The position numbers were made by a program, and so were the translations under genes. Below are positions 53,172 through 60,926 of a DNA stretch of 64,000 nucleotides, in pieces. Location of the stretch: contig NZ_AUMU01000011.1 of the NCBI RefSeq assembly GCF_000430845.1, positions 62,001 to 126,000 on the forward strand, in the 5' to 3' direction. Within the stretch, counting starts at the first letter, position 1. The number at the start of each line of letters is the position of its first letter. The notes beneath the pieces were generated by a model that did no database searches, was not told where the DNA came from, and saw only the letters and a list, made by a program, of their open reading frames with translations. The DNA comes from Chryseobacterium gregarium DSM 19109. Lineage in GTDB: Bacteria > Bacteroidota > Bacteroidia > Flavobacteriales > Weeksellaceae.

Positions 53172-53236
53172 GATTGAGAAATATAGAGATTAAGAAATCA
53201 CTACTTCTGAAATCTAATCTCTAACTTCTATCTCTT
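53172..53236. repeat. AGAGATTA/TCTAATCTCT inverted repeat between ftsE and trmN6
   Basis: ATAGAGATTAAGAAATC and GAAATCTAATCTCTAAC form an imperfect inverted repeat between two convergent 3' ends, followed by TTCTATCTCTTAAA. The words recall the TCTAAT elements before aspS and leuS. It may act as a transcript end; no T tract makes this certain. Confidence 0.5.
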
Positions 53237-53923
53237 AAATACATGAAATTCTTTAGTGAGTTCAAGATATTGGTCCGAGTATTGTCTCGGACTTTTTTCT
53301 ATGATGAATTCAGATTCCTCCAATGGTTTTCCGGTTAATGAAAACTCAAGAACCAGCCTTTTGACTTTAGAATTTTCAATTCCTTTGACATTGATTTTCC
53401 GGATTAAAATTAAATGATTATCCTGTGCTATTTTAATAAATTCGTTTCCGGCTTCTACGGGGATAATCACTGAAAAAACACCCTGCTCCGAAAGCAGTTC
53501 TGAAGATTTGGAAATTAATTCACTGAAATTTAACTCAACGGTCTGCCTTGCAATTTTATCTCTGTCGGAACCGGAAATTTCAAAGTATGGAGGATTGGTT
53601 ACAATGCGATCAAATTTTCCCTGCGGGGTAAAAGTTTTAAAATCCTGACGGATATTCTTTAATCTTGGCTTAAACGGAGAAGTTTCAAAATTAAGCCGGG
53701 TAAGTTCTACCGCTTCCTGATTGATATCAAGTCCTAAAAATTCTGCCTGCGGGTTTCGCTGGGCCAGCATTAATGAAATCAAACCCGTGCCCGTACCCAC
53801 TTCCAGTACTTTGACAGCATCATTAATATCTGCTAATGCCCCCAGCAGAACACCATCTGTCCCTACCCGGAATACGTCTGCCGACTGCCTTATTTCAAAT
53901 TGTTTGAATATAAAAGGTTTCAC
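53228..53923 (-). CDS. trmN6: tRNA1(Val) A37 N6-methyltransferase (TrmN6/YfiC)
   Basis: A 231-residue SAM methyltransferase. The SAM site is VLEVGTGTGLISLMLAQRNP, the N6-adenine motif FDRIVTNPPYFE (NPPY), and the opening KPFIFKQFEIRQSADVFRVG is typical of TrmN6. The start is GTG at 53921-53923 and overlaps the kinase stop by one base (TAGTG), so translation is coupled. It methylates A37 next to the anticodon of tRNA-Val1 in E. coli. Confidence 0.9.
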   Translation of the reverse strand: MKPFIFKQFEIRQSADVFRVGTDGVLLGALADINDAVKVLEVGTGTGLISLMLAQRNPQAEFLGLDINQEAVELTRLNFETSPFKPRLKNIRQDFKTFTPQGKFDRIVTNPPYFEISGSDRDKIARQTVELNFSELISKSSELLSEQGVFSVIIPVEAGNEFIKIAQDNHLILIRKINVKGIENSKVKRLVLEFSLTGKPLEESEFIIEKSPRQYSDQYLELTKEFHVFKR

Positions 53924-55365
53924 TATAAATTGGTCGGTAAAGTGATGGTGAATGTTGAGCCCTTCCCGACTTCGGATTTTACGGTAATTTCCCCTTTATA
54001 ATCTTCCACCATTTTTCTCACCATTGATAAGCCCAATCCCATTCCGCTATTTTTAGAAGTAAAATTCGGTTCAAAAATCCTTTCGTAAATATTTTCAGGA
54101 ATTCCTATTCCATTATCCTGAACGGAGATGATAACCCTACGCTGATGCTGCTCTATATCTACATTAATCATCAATTTCCGCTCTTCGCTTTCTGCCTGCC
54201 TGGCATTGGTCACAAGATTGGTGACAATCCTGGAAAGATAAATCTTATCCATATTAATCATGATGTTGCTTTTGTTGGCATGCATAAAAATACCACCGTC
54301 ATTAAAGACCCGAAGGATATCTTCTACTTCATCATTCAGGTTAATGGTCTCATTATTCTTTTCGGGAAGTTTAGCAAATTCGGAAAAGGCAGACGCTACA
54401 GTAGCAATTACATCAATCTGATCAACCATGGTTTTACTCATCTGCTTTACTTTTTCCCTGACATTAGGATCTGCAGGGTCAAATTTTCTTTCAAAATTCT
54501 GAATGGTCAGTTTCATCGGTGTCAAAGGGTTCTTTACTTCATGAGCCACCTGTTTCGCCATTTCCCGCCACGCCTCTTCAGAAGCTTTGAAACGGAGCCT
54601 TTCTTTCTGGTCCTGAATCTGAAGGATCATCCTGTTGTAAGCCCTTGCCAGCGCATTCAGTTCATCATTTTTATAATATCTGATGGGGCGCATCTCATTT
54701 TCAAATAATGTAATACGGGTGATCATATCGGAGAATTTAGTAATATTTTTTGCCAGACTGTTGGACATTACCCAGCTGAACCAGACGCTGAACAGTATCA
54801 GAAATATATCTACAATGGCGATATATTTTACATATATATTGAGAAGGTCGAAATAGGCAGATTCATTATGGTAGAGCGGAATGTAAACAATAGCAATAGG
54901 TTCAAGATCATTGTTTTTCAAAAGCAGATACGAAGAAGTGAGCATCGCATCCTTGGCCGCATCATATCCTTTGATATCAAATCTTGTTTTGGTAGACAAT
55001 ATCCTGTTTACGATATTGACCGGAATTTTTTTCTGGCTGATAAGATTTTCTTCTTTGTTGGAGAGAAGATAATTACCTTTTAAATCATATAAGACGATAT
55101 CATGCTGGTTGATATCCGCAATTTCAAAAATTTTATTCCCCAGCACTTCCTTAAGATCTCCGGTCTGCACTCGCGTCCGGCTTACCGCATAATCCAGGTA
55201 CCTTATTACGGCACCCGTTTTTTCCTGCATATCAATCCTGCTGTTCTGGACAGAATTTTTTCTCAACACAAAATAAGGAACCAGTGAAGAAGCCACTACA
55301 CTTAAAAGACATACCAATAAGAAACCAAAAAAGACACGGTTTCTCAAGCTATATCCTTTATACAT
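53923..55365 (-). CDS. Sensor histidine kinase, NtrY-like
   Basis: About 480 residues from the ATG at 55365 (MYKGYSLRNRVFFGFLLVCL); an ATG four codons upstream (55377) is also possible. Both overlap the ribE stop. Two membrane helices (about 10-32 and 183-202) flank a periplasmic sensor part. A HAMP segment (SLAKNITKFSDMITRITLFE) follows, then the H-box (QVAHEVKNPLTPMKLTIQNF) and an HATPase domain (NLVTNARQAE, DNGIGIPENIYERIFEPNFT, GMGLGLSMVRKM). No response regulator is adjacent. Confidence 0.9.
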   Translation of the reverse strand: MYKGYSLRNRVFFGFLLVCLLSVVASSLVPYFVLRKNSVQNSRIDMQEKTGAVIRYLDYAVSRTRVQTGDLKEVLGNKIFEIADINQHDIVLYDLKGNYLLSNKEENLISQKKIPVNIVNRILSTKTRFDIKGYDAAKDAMLTSSYLLLKNNDLEPIAIVYIPLYHNESAYFDLLNIYVKYIAIVDIFLILFSVWFSWVMSNSLAKNITKFSDMITRITLFENEMRPIRYYKNDELNALARAYNRMILQIQDQKERLRFKASEEAWREMAKQVAHEVKNPLTPMKLTIQNFERKFDPADPNVREKVKQMSKTMVDQIDVIATVASAFSEFAKLPEKNNETINLNDEVEDILRVFNDGGIFMHANKSNIMINMDKIYLSRIVTNLVTNARQAESEERKLMINVDIEQHQRRVIISVQDNGIGIPENIYERIFEPNFTSKNSGMGLGLSMVRKMVEDYKGEITVKSEVGKGSTFTITLPTNL

Positions 55366-55963
55366 ACTTATTGACATTCTGTTTATTAATTAACTTAGCA
55401 ATATACTTACCAATTATATCAAATTCTAAATTAACTTTATCTCCGGATTTAAGATGTTTCATATTTGTAAATTCCCAGGTATAGGGAATGATGGCCACAG
55501 AAAACTGACTTTCTTCGCTCTTTGCAACCGTCAGGCTGATCCCGTTTACCGTAATGGAACCCTGGGGCACCGTTACAAAATTTCCATCGGCATTATAGGC
55601 AATGGTAATATAATAACTTCCGTCTTTATTTTCAATACTCAGCACCTCTCCCGTTTTATCAACATGTCCCTGCACGATATGACCGTCAAGCCTTCCGTCC
55701 ATTTTCATACAGCGTTCAAGGTTCACGACGGTTCCCAACTCCCATTTTCCAAGGTTGGTCTTTTCCAGCGTTTCCTGGATTGCCGTTACGGTATATTGAT
55801 CGCCTTCCGTTTTTACAACTGTTAAGCAGCAGCCGTTATGGGCTAAGCTCTGATCAATTTTTAACTCATTTGTAAATGGGCAGGACAAAGTAAAATCAAT
55901 GTTGCTTCCGTTCTCCTGAATCTTCTCAATTATTCCAACTGCTTCAATTATTCCTGTGAACAT
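55358..55963 (-). CDS. ribE: Riboflavin synthase alpha subunit
   Basis: A 201-residue protein with two lumazine-binding repeats. The first begins MFTGIIEAVGIIEKIQENGS with the key Ser/Thr-Cys-LTV (NGCCLTVVKTEG). The second has GRLDGHIVQGHVDKTGEVLS and NGISLTVAKSEE. It dismutates two 6,7-dimethyl-8-ribityllumazine molecules into riboflavin. It is divergent from pdxA and coupled to the downstream kinase gene. Confidence 0.96.
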   Translation of the reverse strand: MFTGIIEAVGIIEKIQENGSNIDFTLSCPFTNELKIDQSLAHNGCCLTVVKTEGDQYTVTAIQETLEKTNLGKWELGTVVNLERCMKMDGRLDGHIVQGHVDKTGEVLSIENKDGSYYITIAYNADGNFVTVPQGSITVNGISLTVAKSEESQFSVAIIPYTWEFTNMKHLKSGDKVNLEFDIIGKYIAKLINKQNVNKYV

Positions 55964-55975
55964 ATTATTTTTTGC

Positions 55976-55983
55976 TAAATTTG
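55976..55983 (+). promoter_or_regulatory. -7 box (TAAATTTG) of pdxA
   Basis: TAAATTTG on the plus strand, 29 bases before the pdxA ATG at 56013, inside the short divergent ribE-pdxA region. Confidence 0.5.
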
Positions 55984-56012
55984 TAGTTTATTAATCTTCA
56001 AAGATAATCAAA

Positions 56013-57104
56013 ATGAGCCCAAACAACCATAAGGTACGAGTAGGAATTTCAATCGGGGATTTCAACGGCATCGGTCCTGAAATCATCATGAAATCCCTGT
56101 CAGACAAAACCATTACAGATTTTTTTACCCCTGTAATTTTTGGTTCGGGAAAATTATTTACGTATCAGAAAAACATTTTTAAGCTTCCCCTAAATTTCAA
56201 CTATATCAATGAAGCTTCACAGGCACAGGAAGGGAAAATAAATATGGTTAACCTGGTGAAGGAAAGCTCAATAGTAGAACTGGGAACGCCTACTGAAGAA
56301 TCTACCAAAATGGCCATTGACTCTCTGGAAGCGGCAACAGAAGCTTTGATAAAAGGGGAAATCGATGTTTTGGTTACCGCTCCTATCAATAAAGATGAAA
56401 TGGTAAAAATGGGCTTCAAGCATGCGGGCCATACAGGATATCTTGAAGAAAAGTTCAATAAAAAAGGGCTGATGTTTCTGGTAACCGAAGATTTGAAGGT
56501 GGCTGTATTAACGCACCATATTCCTATTGCACAGGTTGCAGAAAACATTTCCAAGGAAAAAATAAAAAAACAGATCAGGGTCCTGAACCAGACTTTGATT
56601 GAAGATTTTAACATCTCAAGGCCGAAAATTGCCGTTTTAGGGTTAAATCCGCACTCAGGAGACGGCGGGGTGATCGGGAACGAAGAAATTGAAATTATCA
56701 GCCCGGCTATTAAAGAGCTTTCCGATAACGGGATCCTTGCCTTCGGACCTTTTCCTGCCGACAGCTACTTCCAGCCAAGCAAATACAAAAGTTTTGATGC
56801 CGTTCTGGCCATGTACCACGACCAAGGTCTTGCACCGTTTAAAACCCTTGCTTATGAAGAGGGAGTAAACTATACCGCAGGGCTTCCATTTATCAGGACT
56901 TCCCCCGATCACGGAACAGCATATGATATTGCAGGTAAAGGAATTGCAGATGAGCAGAGTTTCAGCGAAGCTATTTTCACAGCCATTAAAATCTTTAAAA
57001 ACAGGAGCGAATACAACGATTTGATGAACAACCGGCTGCAGCTAAGAAAAGTAGCTGTAGACAACGGAATAGATGAAGATCTGCCGCAGGAAACTGAGGG
57101 TTAA
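56013..57104 (+). CDS. pdxA: 4-hydroxythreonine-4-phosphate dehydrogenase
   Basis: A 363-residue PdxA, part of pyridoxal phosphate synthesis (DXP-dependent route). Signatures are VGISIGDFNGIGPEIIMKSL at the N-terminus, VTAPINKDEM, GHTGYLEEKF with a metal-binding His, LGLNPHSGDGG, and AMYHDQGLAPFKTLAYEEGV with the next metal His. RTSPDHGTAYDIAGKG ends the core. It precedes the DUF177-rpmF-accB-accC run on the same strand, after its own intergenic region. Confidence 0.97.
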   Translation: MSPNNHKVRVGISIGDFNGIGPEIIMKSLSDKTITDFFTPVIFGSGKLFTYQKNIFKLPLNFNYINEASQAQEGKINMVNLVKESSIVELGTPTEESTKMAIDSLEAATEALIKGEIDVLVTAPINKDEMVKMGFKHAGHTGYLEEKFNKKGLMFLVTEDLKVAVLTHHIPIAQVAENISKEKIKKQIRVLNQTLIEDFNISRPKIAVLGLNPHSGDGGVIGNEEIEIISPAIKELSDNGILAFGPFPADSYFQPSKYKSFDAVLAMYHDQGLAPFKTLAYEEGVNYTAGLPFIRTSPDHGTAYDIAGKGIADEQSFSEAIFTAIKIFKNRSEYNDLMNNRLQLRKVAVDNGIDEDLPQETEG

Positions 57105-57145
57105 TTCTTTAATACCTACTTTAAACTTATTTGTTATAAAATTTA

Positions 57146-57176
57146 TTTGTTATTATAAAAAAATTGCATATTTTTG
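57146..57176 (+). promoter_or_regulatory. Promoter of the DUF177-rpmF pair
   Basis: TTTG at 57146-57149 and TATTTTTG at 57169-57176, 19 bases apart, ending 12 bases before the ATG at 57189. This predicts a very short leader. Confidence 0.65.
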
Positions 57177-57188
57177 CACACTCATTTT

Positions 57189-57707
57189 ATGGACAGGTTA
57201 AGAAACTATGATATCAGCTTTTCCGGACTTAAGGCCGGCAAGCACGAGTTCAGACTTGAGATAGATAAAGGGTTCTTTCAATTGTTTGATACTGAACAGG
57301 AATTTACAAATCCCAGGATTACAGCAGATGTTTTATTAGATAAGCATTCTACTTTTCTGGAATTTGATATTAAAGTTATGGGAACGGTAGAACTGGTTTG
57401 TGATATTACCACCGAAAATTTCGATCATCCTGTTGAAAATGACATCAGGGTTCTGGTGAAATTCGGAGAGGAGTATGATGACAGCGAAGAAGATGTTATT
57501 ACAATACCTGCCAATGACCATGCTTTCAATATATCCCAATTGGTTTATGAAAGTGTAGTACTTTCCATTCCTATGAAGAAAGTATCACCGGAGGTAAGCG
57601 ATGAAGATCTGGCTATACTGGATAAGTTCAGCCCGAAAGAAACAGAAGAAGAATACAAGAGCGACCCCCGATGGGACGCGTTAAAAAATTTAAAGAATAA
57701 AAATTAA
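57189..57707 (+). CDS. DUF177 (YceD) family protein
   Basis: About 172 residues from the ATG at 57189 (MDRLRNYDISFSGLKAGKHE). A TTG upstream in frame overlaps the -7 box and is rejected. The family signature is the strand-rich LEFDIKVMGTVELVCDITTE and the acidic FGEEYDDSEEDVITIP, with a conserved single Cys. In bacteria YceD is coupled with rpmF and is involved in 23S rRNA handling. Here L32 follows 59 bases later. Confidence 0.9.
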   Translation: MDRLRNYDISFSGLKAGKHEFRLEIDKGFFQLFDTEQEFTNPRITADVLLDKHSTFLEFDIKVMGTVELVCDITTENFDHPVENDIRVLVKFGEEYDDSEEDVITIPANDHAFNISQLVYESVVLSIPMKKVSPEVSDEDLAILDKFSPKETEEEYKSDPRWDALKNLKNKN

Positions 57708-57766
57708 ATAGTTTAATGATGAGATGGTGAATCTCATCACTCATCAATTAAAAAAGTTATCAGAAA

Positions 57767-57970
57767 ATGGCACATCCAAAGAGAAGACAGTCGTCCACAA
57801 GAAGAGATAAGAGAAGAACTCACTACAAAGCGGTAGTTCCTCAATTGGCTAAAGATGCAACAACAGGAGAGCTTCACCTGTACCACAGGGCTCACTGGCA
57901 TGAAGGGAAATTATACTACAGAGGAAAAGTAGTATTGGAAAAAGAAGTAGCTGCTACTGAAGAAAATTAA
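57767..57970 (+). CDS. rpmF: 50S ribosomal protein L32
   Basis: A 67-residue protein starting [20 protein letters not shown], the L32 signature, followed by [20 protein letters not shown]. The zinc-binding Cys residues found in some L32 proteins are absent, so this is the Cys-free form. It follows the DUF177 gene, the classic order, and is closed by a terminator. Confidence 0.97.
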   Translation: MAHPKRRQSSTRRDKRRTHYKAVVPQLAKDATTGELHLYHRAHWHEGKLYYRGKVVLEKEVAATEEN

Positions 57971-58007
57971 GAGTCCGTTTTTCACTGAAAAACACTCGTT
58001 TTAATAC

Positions 58008-58044
58008 AAAAACCGTCTGATTTTTATAAAATTTGACGGTTTTT
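58008..58044 (+). terminator. Intrinsic terminator after rpmF
   Basis: AAAAACCGTC and GACGGTTTTT pair across a 17-base loop, followed by T-rich sequence. Confidence 0.75.
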
Positions 58045-58046
58045 TG

Positions 58047-58075
58047 TTGTTTTTTATGTTTTTTTGGTATCTTTG
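58047..58075 (+). promoter_or_regulatory. Promoter of accB-accC
   Basis: TTG at 58047-58049 and TATCTTTG at 58068-58075 are 18 bases apart. The accB ATG follows at 58099. Confidence 0.6.
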
Positions 58076-58098
58076 GCAACAAATCAAATATCAAATTT

Positions 58099-58578
58099 AT
58101 GGACATTAAAGACATACAGAATCTTATCAAGTTTGTATCTAAGGCAGAAGTTTCTGAAGTAAAATACAAAACTAAAGATTTCGAAATCACTATTAAAACT
58201 CCATTAGCAGGCAGTGAAGTAACCTATGCTCAGCCTGCAGTTTACCATACGGCACCTCAACAGATGACGGGTGCCCCTACACAGGCTGCTGCACCTGCGC
58301 CGGCTGAAAAGGCTGAAGCAGCATCTGACGACAGTAAATATGTAACGATTAAATCTCCTATGATCGGGACGTTCTACAGAAAGCCGTCCCCGGATAAAGA
58401 AGTATTCATCAATGTTGGTGACGAAGTTTCCAACGGTAAAGTAGTATGCGTTATTGAGGCAATGAAGTTATTCAACCAGATCGAGGCTGAAGTAAGCGGA
58501 AAGATCGTTAAGATTTTAGTGGATGATGCTACTCCGGTAGAATATGACCAACCGTTATTCTTGGTAGACCCGTCTTAA
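58099..58578 (+). CDS. accB: Acetyl-CoA carboxylase biotin carboxyl carrier protein
   Basis: A 159-residue BCCP starting MDIKDIQNLIKFVSKAEVSE at the ATG at 58099. An upstream start within the promoter region is rejected. After a Pro/Ala/Gln-rich flexible linker (residues of about 55-80) comes the biotinyl domain, with the biotinylated Lys in CVIEAMKLFNQIEAEVSGKI and the opening KYVTIKSPMIGTFYRKPSPD. It carries CO2 as carboxybiotin for malonyl-CoA synthesis. accC follows about 100 bases later, with no fabH nearby. Confidence 0.96.
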   Translation: MDIKDIQNLIKFVSKAEVSEVKYKTKDFEITIKTPLAGSEVTYAQPAVYHTAPQQMTGAPTQAAAPAPAEKAEAASDDSKYVTIKSPMIGTFYRKPSPDKEVFINVGDEVSNGKVVCVIEAMKLFNQIEAEVSGKIVKILVDDATPVEYDQPLFLVDPS

Positions 58579-58586
58579 TTTAGAAA

Positions 58587-58612
58587 TTAGATGTTAGACA
58601 TTAGATGTTAGA
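58587..58612 (-). repeat. TCTAACATCTAA element between accB and accC
   Basis: The plus strand reads TTAGATGTTAGA, CA, TTAGATGTTAGA, i.e. two exact copies of a 12-mer. It is the reverse complement of the aspS/leuS element wording. Confidence 0.6.
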
Positions 58613-58676
58613 TTTTTCTTACATTCAAAATAACATGATCTGATTTTCAAATTATCTAATTTTCAAATTTAAGAAG

Positions 58677-60032
58677 ATGTTCAAAAAAATATTAATTGCC
58701 AATCGTGGCGAAATTGCAATGCGTATTCTGCGTACTTGTAAAGAAATGGGGATCAAGACCGTTGCGGTATACTCTACTGCCGATAAAGACAGCCTTCATG
58801 TGAGGTTTGCCGATGAGGCAGTCTGCATCGGACCTGCAATGAGTAAAGATTCCTATCTGAAAATCCCCAATATTATTGCAGCAGCGGAGATCACCAATGC
58901 AGATGCTATACACCCGGGTTACGGATTTTTATCTGAAAACGCCAACTTCTCAAGAATCTGCCAGAAAAACGGTATTAAATTTATCGGTGCCACTCCTGAA
59001 CAGATCGAAAAAATGGGAGACAAAGCCAATGCAAAGGCAACCATGAAAGCAGCCGGCGTACCTTGTGTACCTGGTTCTGAAGGATTGATCGAATCGTATG
59101 AGCATGCTGTAACAATCGCTGAAGAAACAGGATATCCGGTAATGATCAAAGCCACTGCAGGCGGCGGCGGAAAAGGGATGAGAGCCGTATGGAAAGCTGA
59201 AGACCTTAAAGACCACTGGGAGTCCGCAATCCAGGAAGCCGTAGCAGCATTCGGAAACGGAGGCATGTATATGGAAAAACTGATTGAAGAGCCAAGACAT
59301 ATTGAGATTCAGGTTGCCGGTGACCAGTTCGGCAGAGCCTGCCACCTTTCTGAAAGAGATTGTTCCGTACAAAGAAGAAACCAGAAATTAACGGAAGAAA
59401 CACCTTCTCCGTTTATGACTGATGAGCTTCGTGAGAAAATGGGTGACGCGGCTGTAAAAGCTGCCGAATTCATTGGTTACGAAGGCGTGGGAACTATTGA
59501 ATTCCTTGTGGACAAGCACAGAAATTTCTACTTCATGGAAATGAATACGCGGATCCAGGTAGAGCACCCGATTACAGAACAGGTAATTGACTATGATCTG
59601 ATCAGAGAACAGATTCTTCTGGCGGCGGGAACTCCGATTTCAGGAATCAATTATTATCCGAAGTTACATTCCATCGAGTGCAGAATCAATGCGGAAGATC
59701 CGTATGCTGATTTCAGACCTTCACCGGGAAAAATTACCGGATTAAATATTCCCGGCGGACACGGCGTAAGAGTGGACACTCATGTGTATTCCGGATATAC
59801 AATTCCTTCCAATTATGATTCGATGATCGCAAAACTGATTACGACGGCCCAAACCCGTGATGAAGCCATTGCAAAAATGAGACGTGCTTTGGAAGAGTTT
59901 TATATTGAAGGGGTAAAAACCACCATCCCTTTCCACAGACAGCTGATGGACGATGAAGATTACCTGTCTGGAAACTATACGACAAAATTCATGGAGGGTT
60001 TTGTCATGGACAGAAAATATGATAATCATTAA
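58677..60032 (+). CDS. accC: Acetyl-CoA carboxylase biotin carboxylase subunit
   Basis: A 451-residue ATP-grasp enzyme that carboxylates biotin on AccB. The N-terminal motif is [20 protein letters not shown], the ATP-binding Gly loop [16 protein letters not shown], the catalytic stretch [20 protein letters not shown][14 protein letters not shown], and [20 protein letters not shown] carries active-site Glu/Asn/Arg. A terminator follows. Confidence 0.98.
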   Translation: MFKKILIANRGEIAMRILRTCKEMGIKTVAVYSTADKDSLHVRFADEAVCIGPAMSKDSYLKIPNIIAAAEITNADAIHPGYGFLSENANFSRICQKNGIKFIGATPEQIEKMGDKANAKATMKAAGVPCVPGSEGLIESYEHAVTIAEETGYPVMIKATAGGGGKGMRAVWKAEDLKDHWESAIQEAVAAFGNGGMYMEKLIEEPRHIEIQVAGDQFGRACHLSERDCSVQRRNQKLTEETPSPFMTDELREKMGDAAVKAAEFIGYEGVGTIEFLVDKHRNFYFMEMNTRIQVEHPITEQVIDYDLIREQILLAAGTPISGINYYPKLHSIECRINAEDPYADFRPSPGKITGLNIPGGHGVRVDTHVYSGYTIPSNYDSMIAKLITTAQTRDEAIAKMRRALEEFYIEGVKTTIPFHRQLMDDEDYLSGNYTTKFMEGFVMDRKYDNH

Positions 60033-60053
60033 GATTATTTACTTATACATTTT

Positions 60054-60080
60054 AAACTGCCTCAGCTCGGGGCAGTTTTT
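60054..60080 (+). terminator. Intrinsic terminator after accC
   Basis: AAACTGCC and GGCAGTTT around a nine-base loop, followed by a T run. Confidence 0.8.
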
Positions 60081-60202
60081 TTATTCCCTTTTTATATTTT
60101 TTTCAAAAAAATGTTACCCGTAATTTTCAATTTCTTGCCGGCTTGAATTATTAAACATTGACCATCAATCTATAAATTACTGATTTACACTGCGCAATTC
60201 AC

Positions 60203-60216
60203 CTAACAATTGTTAG
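60203..60216. promoter_or_regulatory. 14-bp perfect palindrome upstream of the T6SS genes
   Basis: CTAACAATTGTTAG is a perfect dyad about 120 bases before tssD, in a 305-base intergenic region that otherwise holds only the accC terminator and a possible -7 box. It suits a dimeric regulator site, but no bound protein can be named. Confidence 0.45.
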
Positions 60217-60280
60217 TCGAAGAACTACGACACTTTTCAAAGTTTCTTTTATTTGGTGCCACTCATAACATAATTACTTC

Positions 60281-60288
60281 TATTTTTG
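60281..60288 (+). promoter_or_regulatory. Candidate -7 box (TATTTTTG) of tssD
   Basis: TATTTTTG, 49 bases before the tssD ATG. A TTTG at 60252-60255 lies 25 bases upstream, a little long for the -33 spacing. Confidence 0.45.
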
Positions 60289-60337
60289 ATAATACAAATA
60301 CCACATCACAAAATATTAATAATTAAAATTTACTATC

Positions 60338-60745
60338 ATGGCAGAAAAAAATTCAAGAGGAATCTTAAAATTCAACGGTGGAGAAGGACAGAAGTTGCTA
60401 AAACTTAACTACAGTGTATCCCGCTCTACAGACGTATCAGGAAGAGTGGCATCAGACCCTTCTGATGCACTGATCAAGATTACAGTGGAAGCTACGGAAA
60501 AATCAGATATTCTGGAAAGCCTTCTTAACGGAAAATACAAACCGACCACCGGAGAAGTTACATTCAACAAATCTCATGAAGAAGGAACATTAACGACTTT
60601 GAAATGGGAAAACGGATATGTCATCCAGCATGAACTGGACTTTGACGCCGTTGACGAAAACAGCATGTATATTACATTTGTTGTCAGCGCAGAGCAAATC
60701 GAGCTTGGAACATCTTCTTATAGGGGAGAATGGCCTACCTCTTAA
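60338..60745 (+). CDS. tssD: T6SS tube protein TssD (Hcp-like, Bacteroidetes type)
   Basis: A 135-residue protein of beta-barrel type, reading GILKFNGGEGQKLLKLNYSV, EGTLTTLKWENGYVIQHELD and YITFVVSAEQIELGTSSYRG. This is the TssD/Hcp family of the Bacteroidetes T6SS subtype iii. Hexamers stack to form the inner tube that carries effectors. No other core T6SS gene (sheath, baseplate, membrane complex) is in the window. vgrG follows 181 bases later; the gap shows only a weak AACAGCA...TGCTGTT hairpin. Confidence 0.92.
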   Translation: MAEKNSRGILKFNGGEGQKLLKLNYSVSRSTDVSGRVASDPSDALIKITVEATEKSDILESLLNGKYKPTTGEVTFNKSHEEGTLTTLKWENGYVIQHELDFDAVDENSMYITFVVSAEQIELGTSSYRGEWPTS

Positions 60746-60926
60746 TAATTCACAATTCCTACCCAAATAATAAAAAACAGCAGACAGAACGGTAAACCCC
60801 ATGAGGGATGCTGTTCTGTTCTTTGACTGCAATACCTGTCTTATTTATTAATCTAATAAAATACAGGCAGATGATGATATAGGATTACATTATCCGGTTT
60901 TTAGTTAACACCAAAACACCAACATC

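Noticed and set aside
54145-54708. Plus-strand ORF of 187 residues opposite the histidine kinase
   Set aside because: It is a shadow frame of the conserved H-box and HATPase region.
58579-58676. Missing fabH between rpmF/accB and accC as a deletion
   Set aside because: Gene order varies between flavobacteria, and I cannot show from this window that fabH was ever here.
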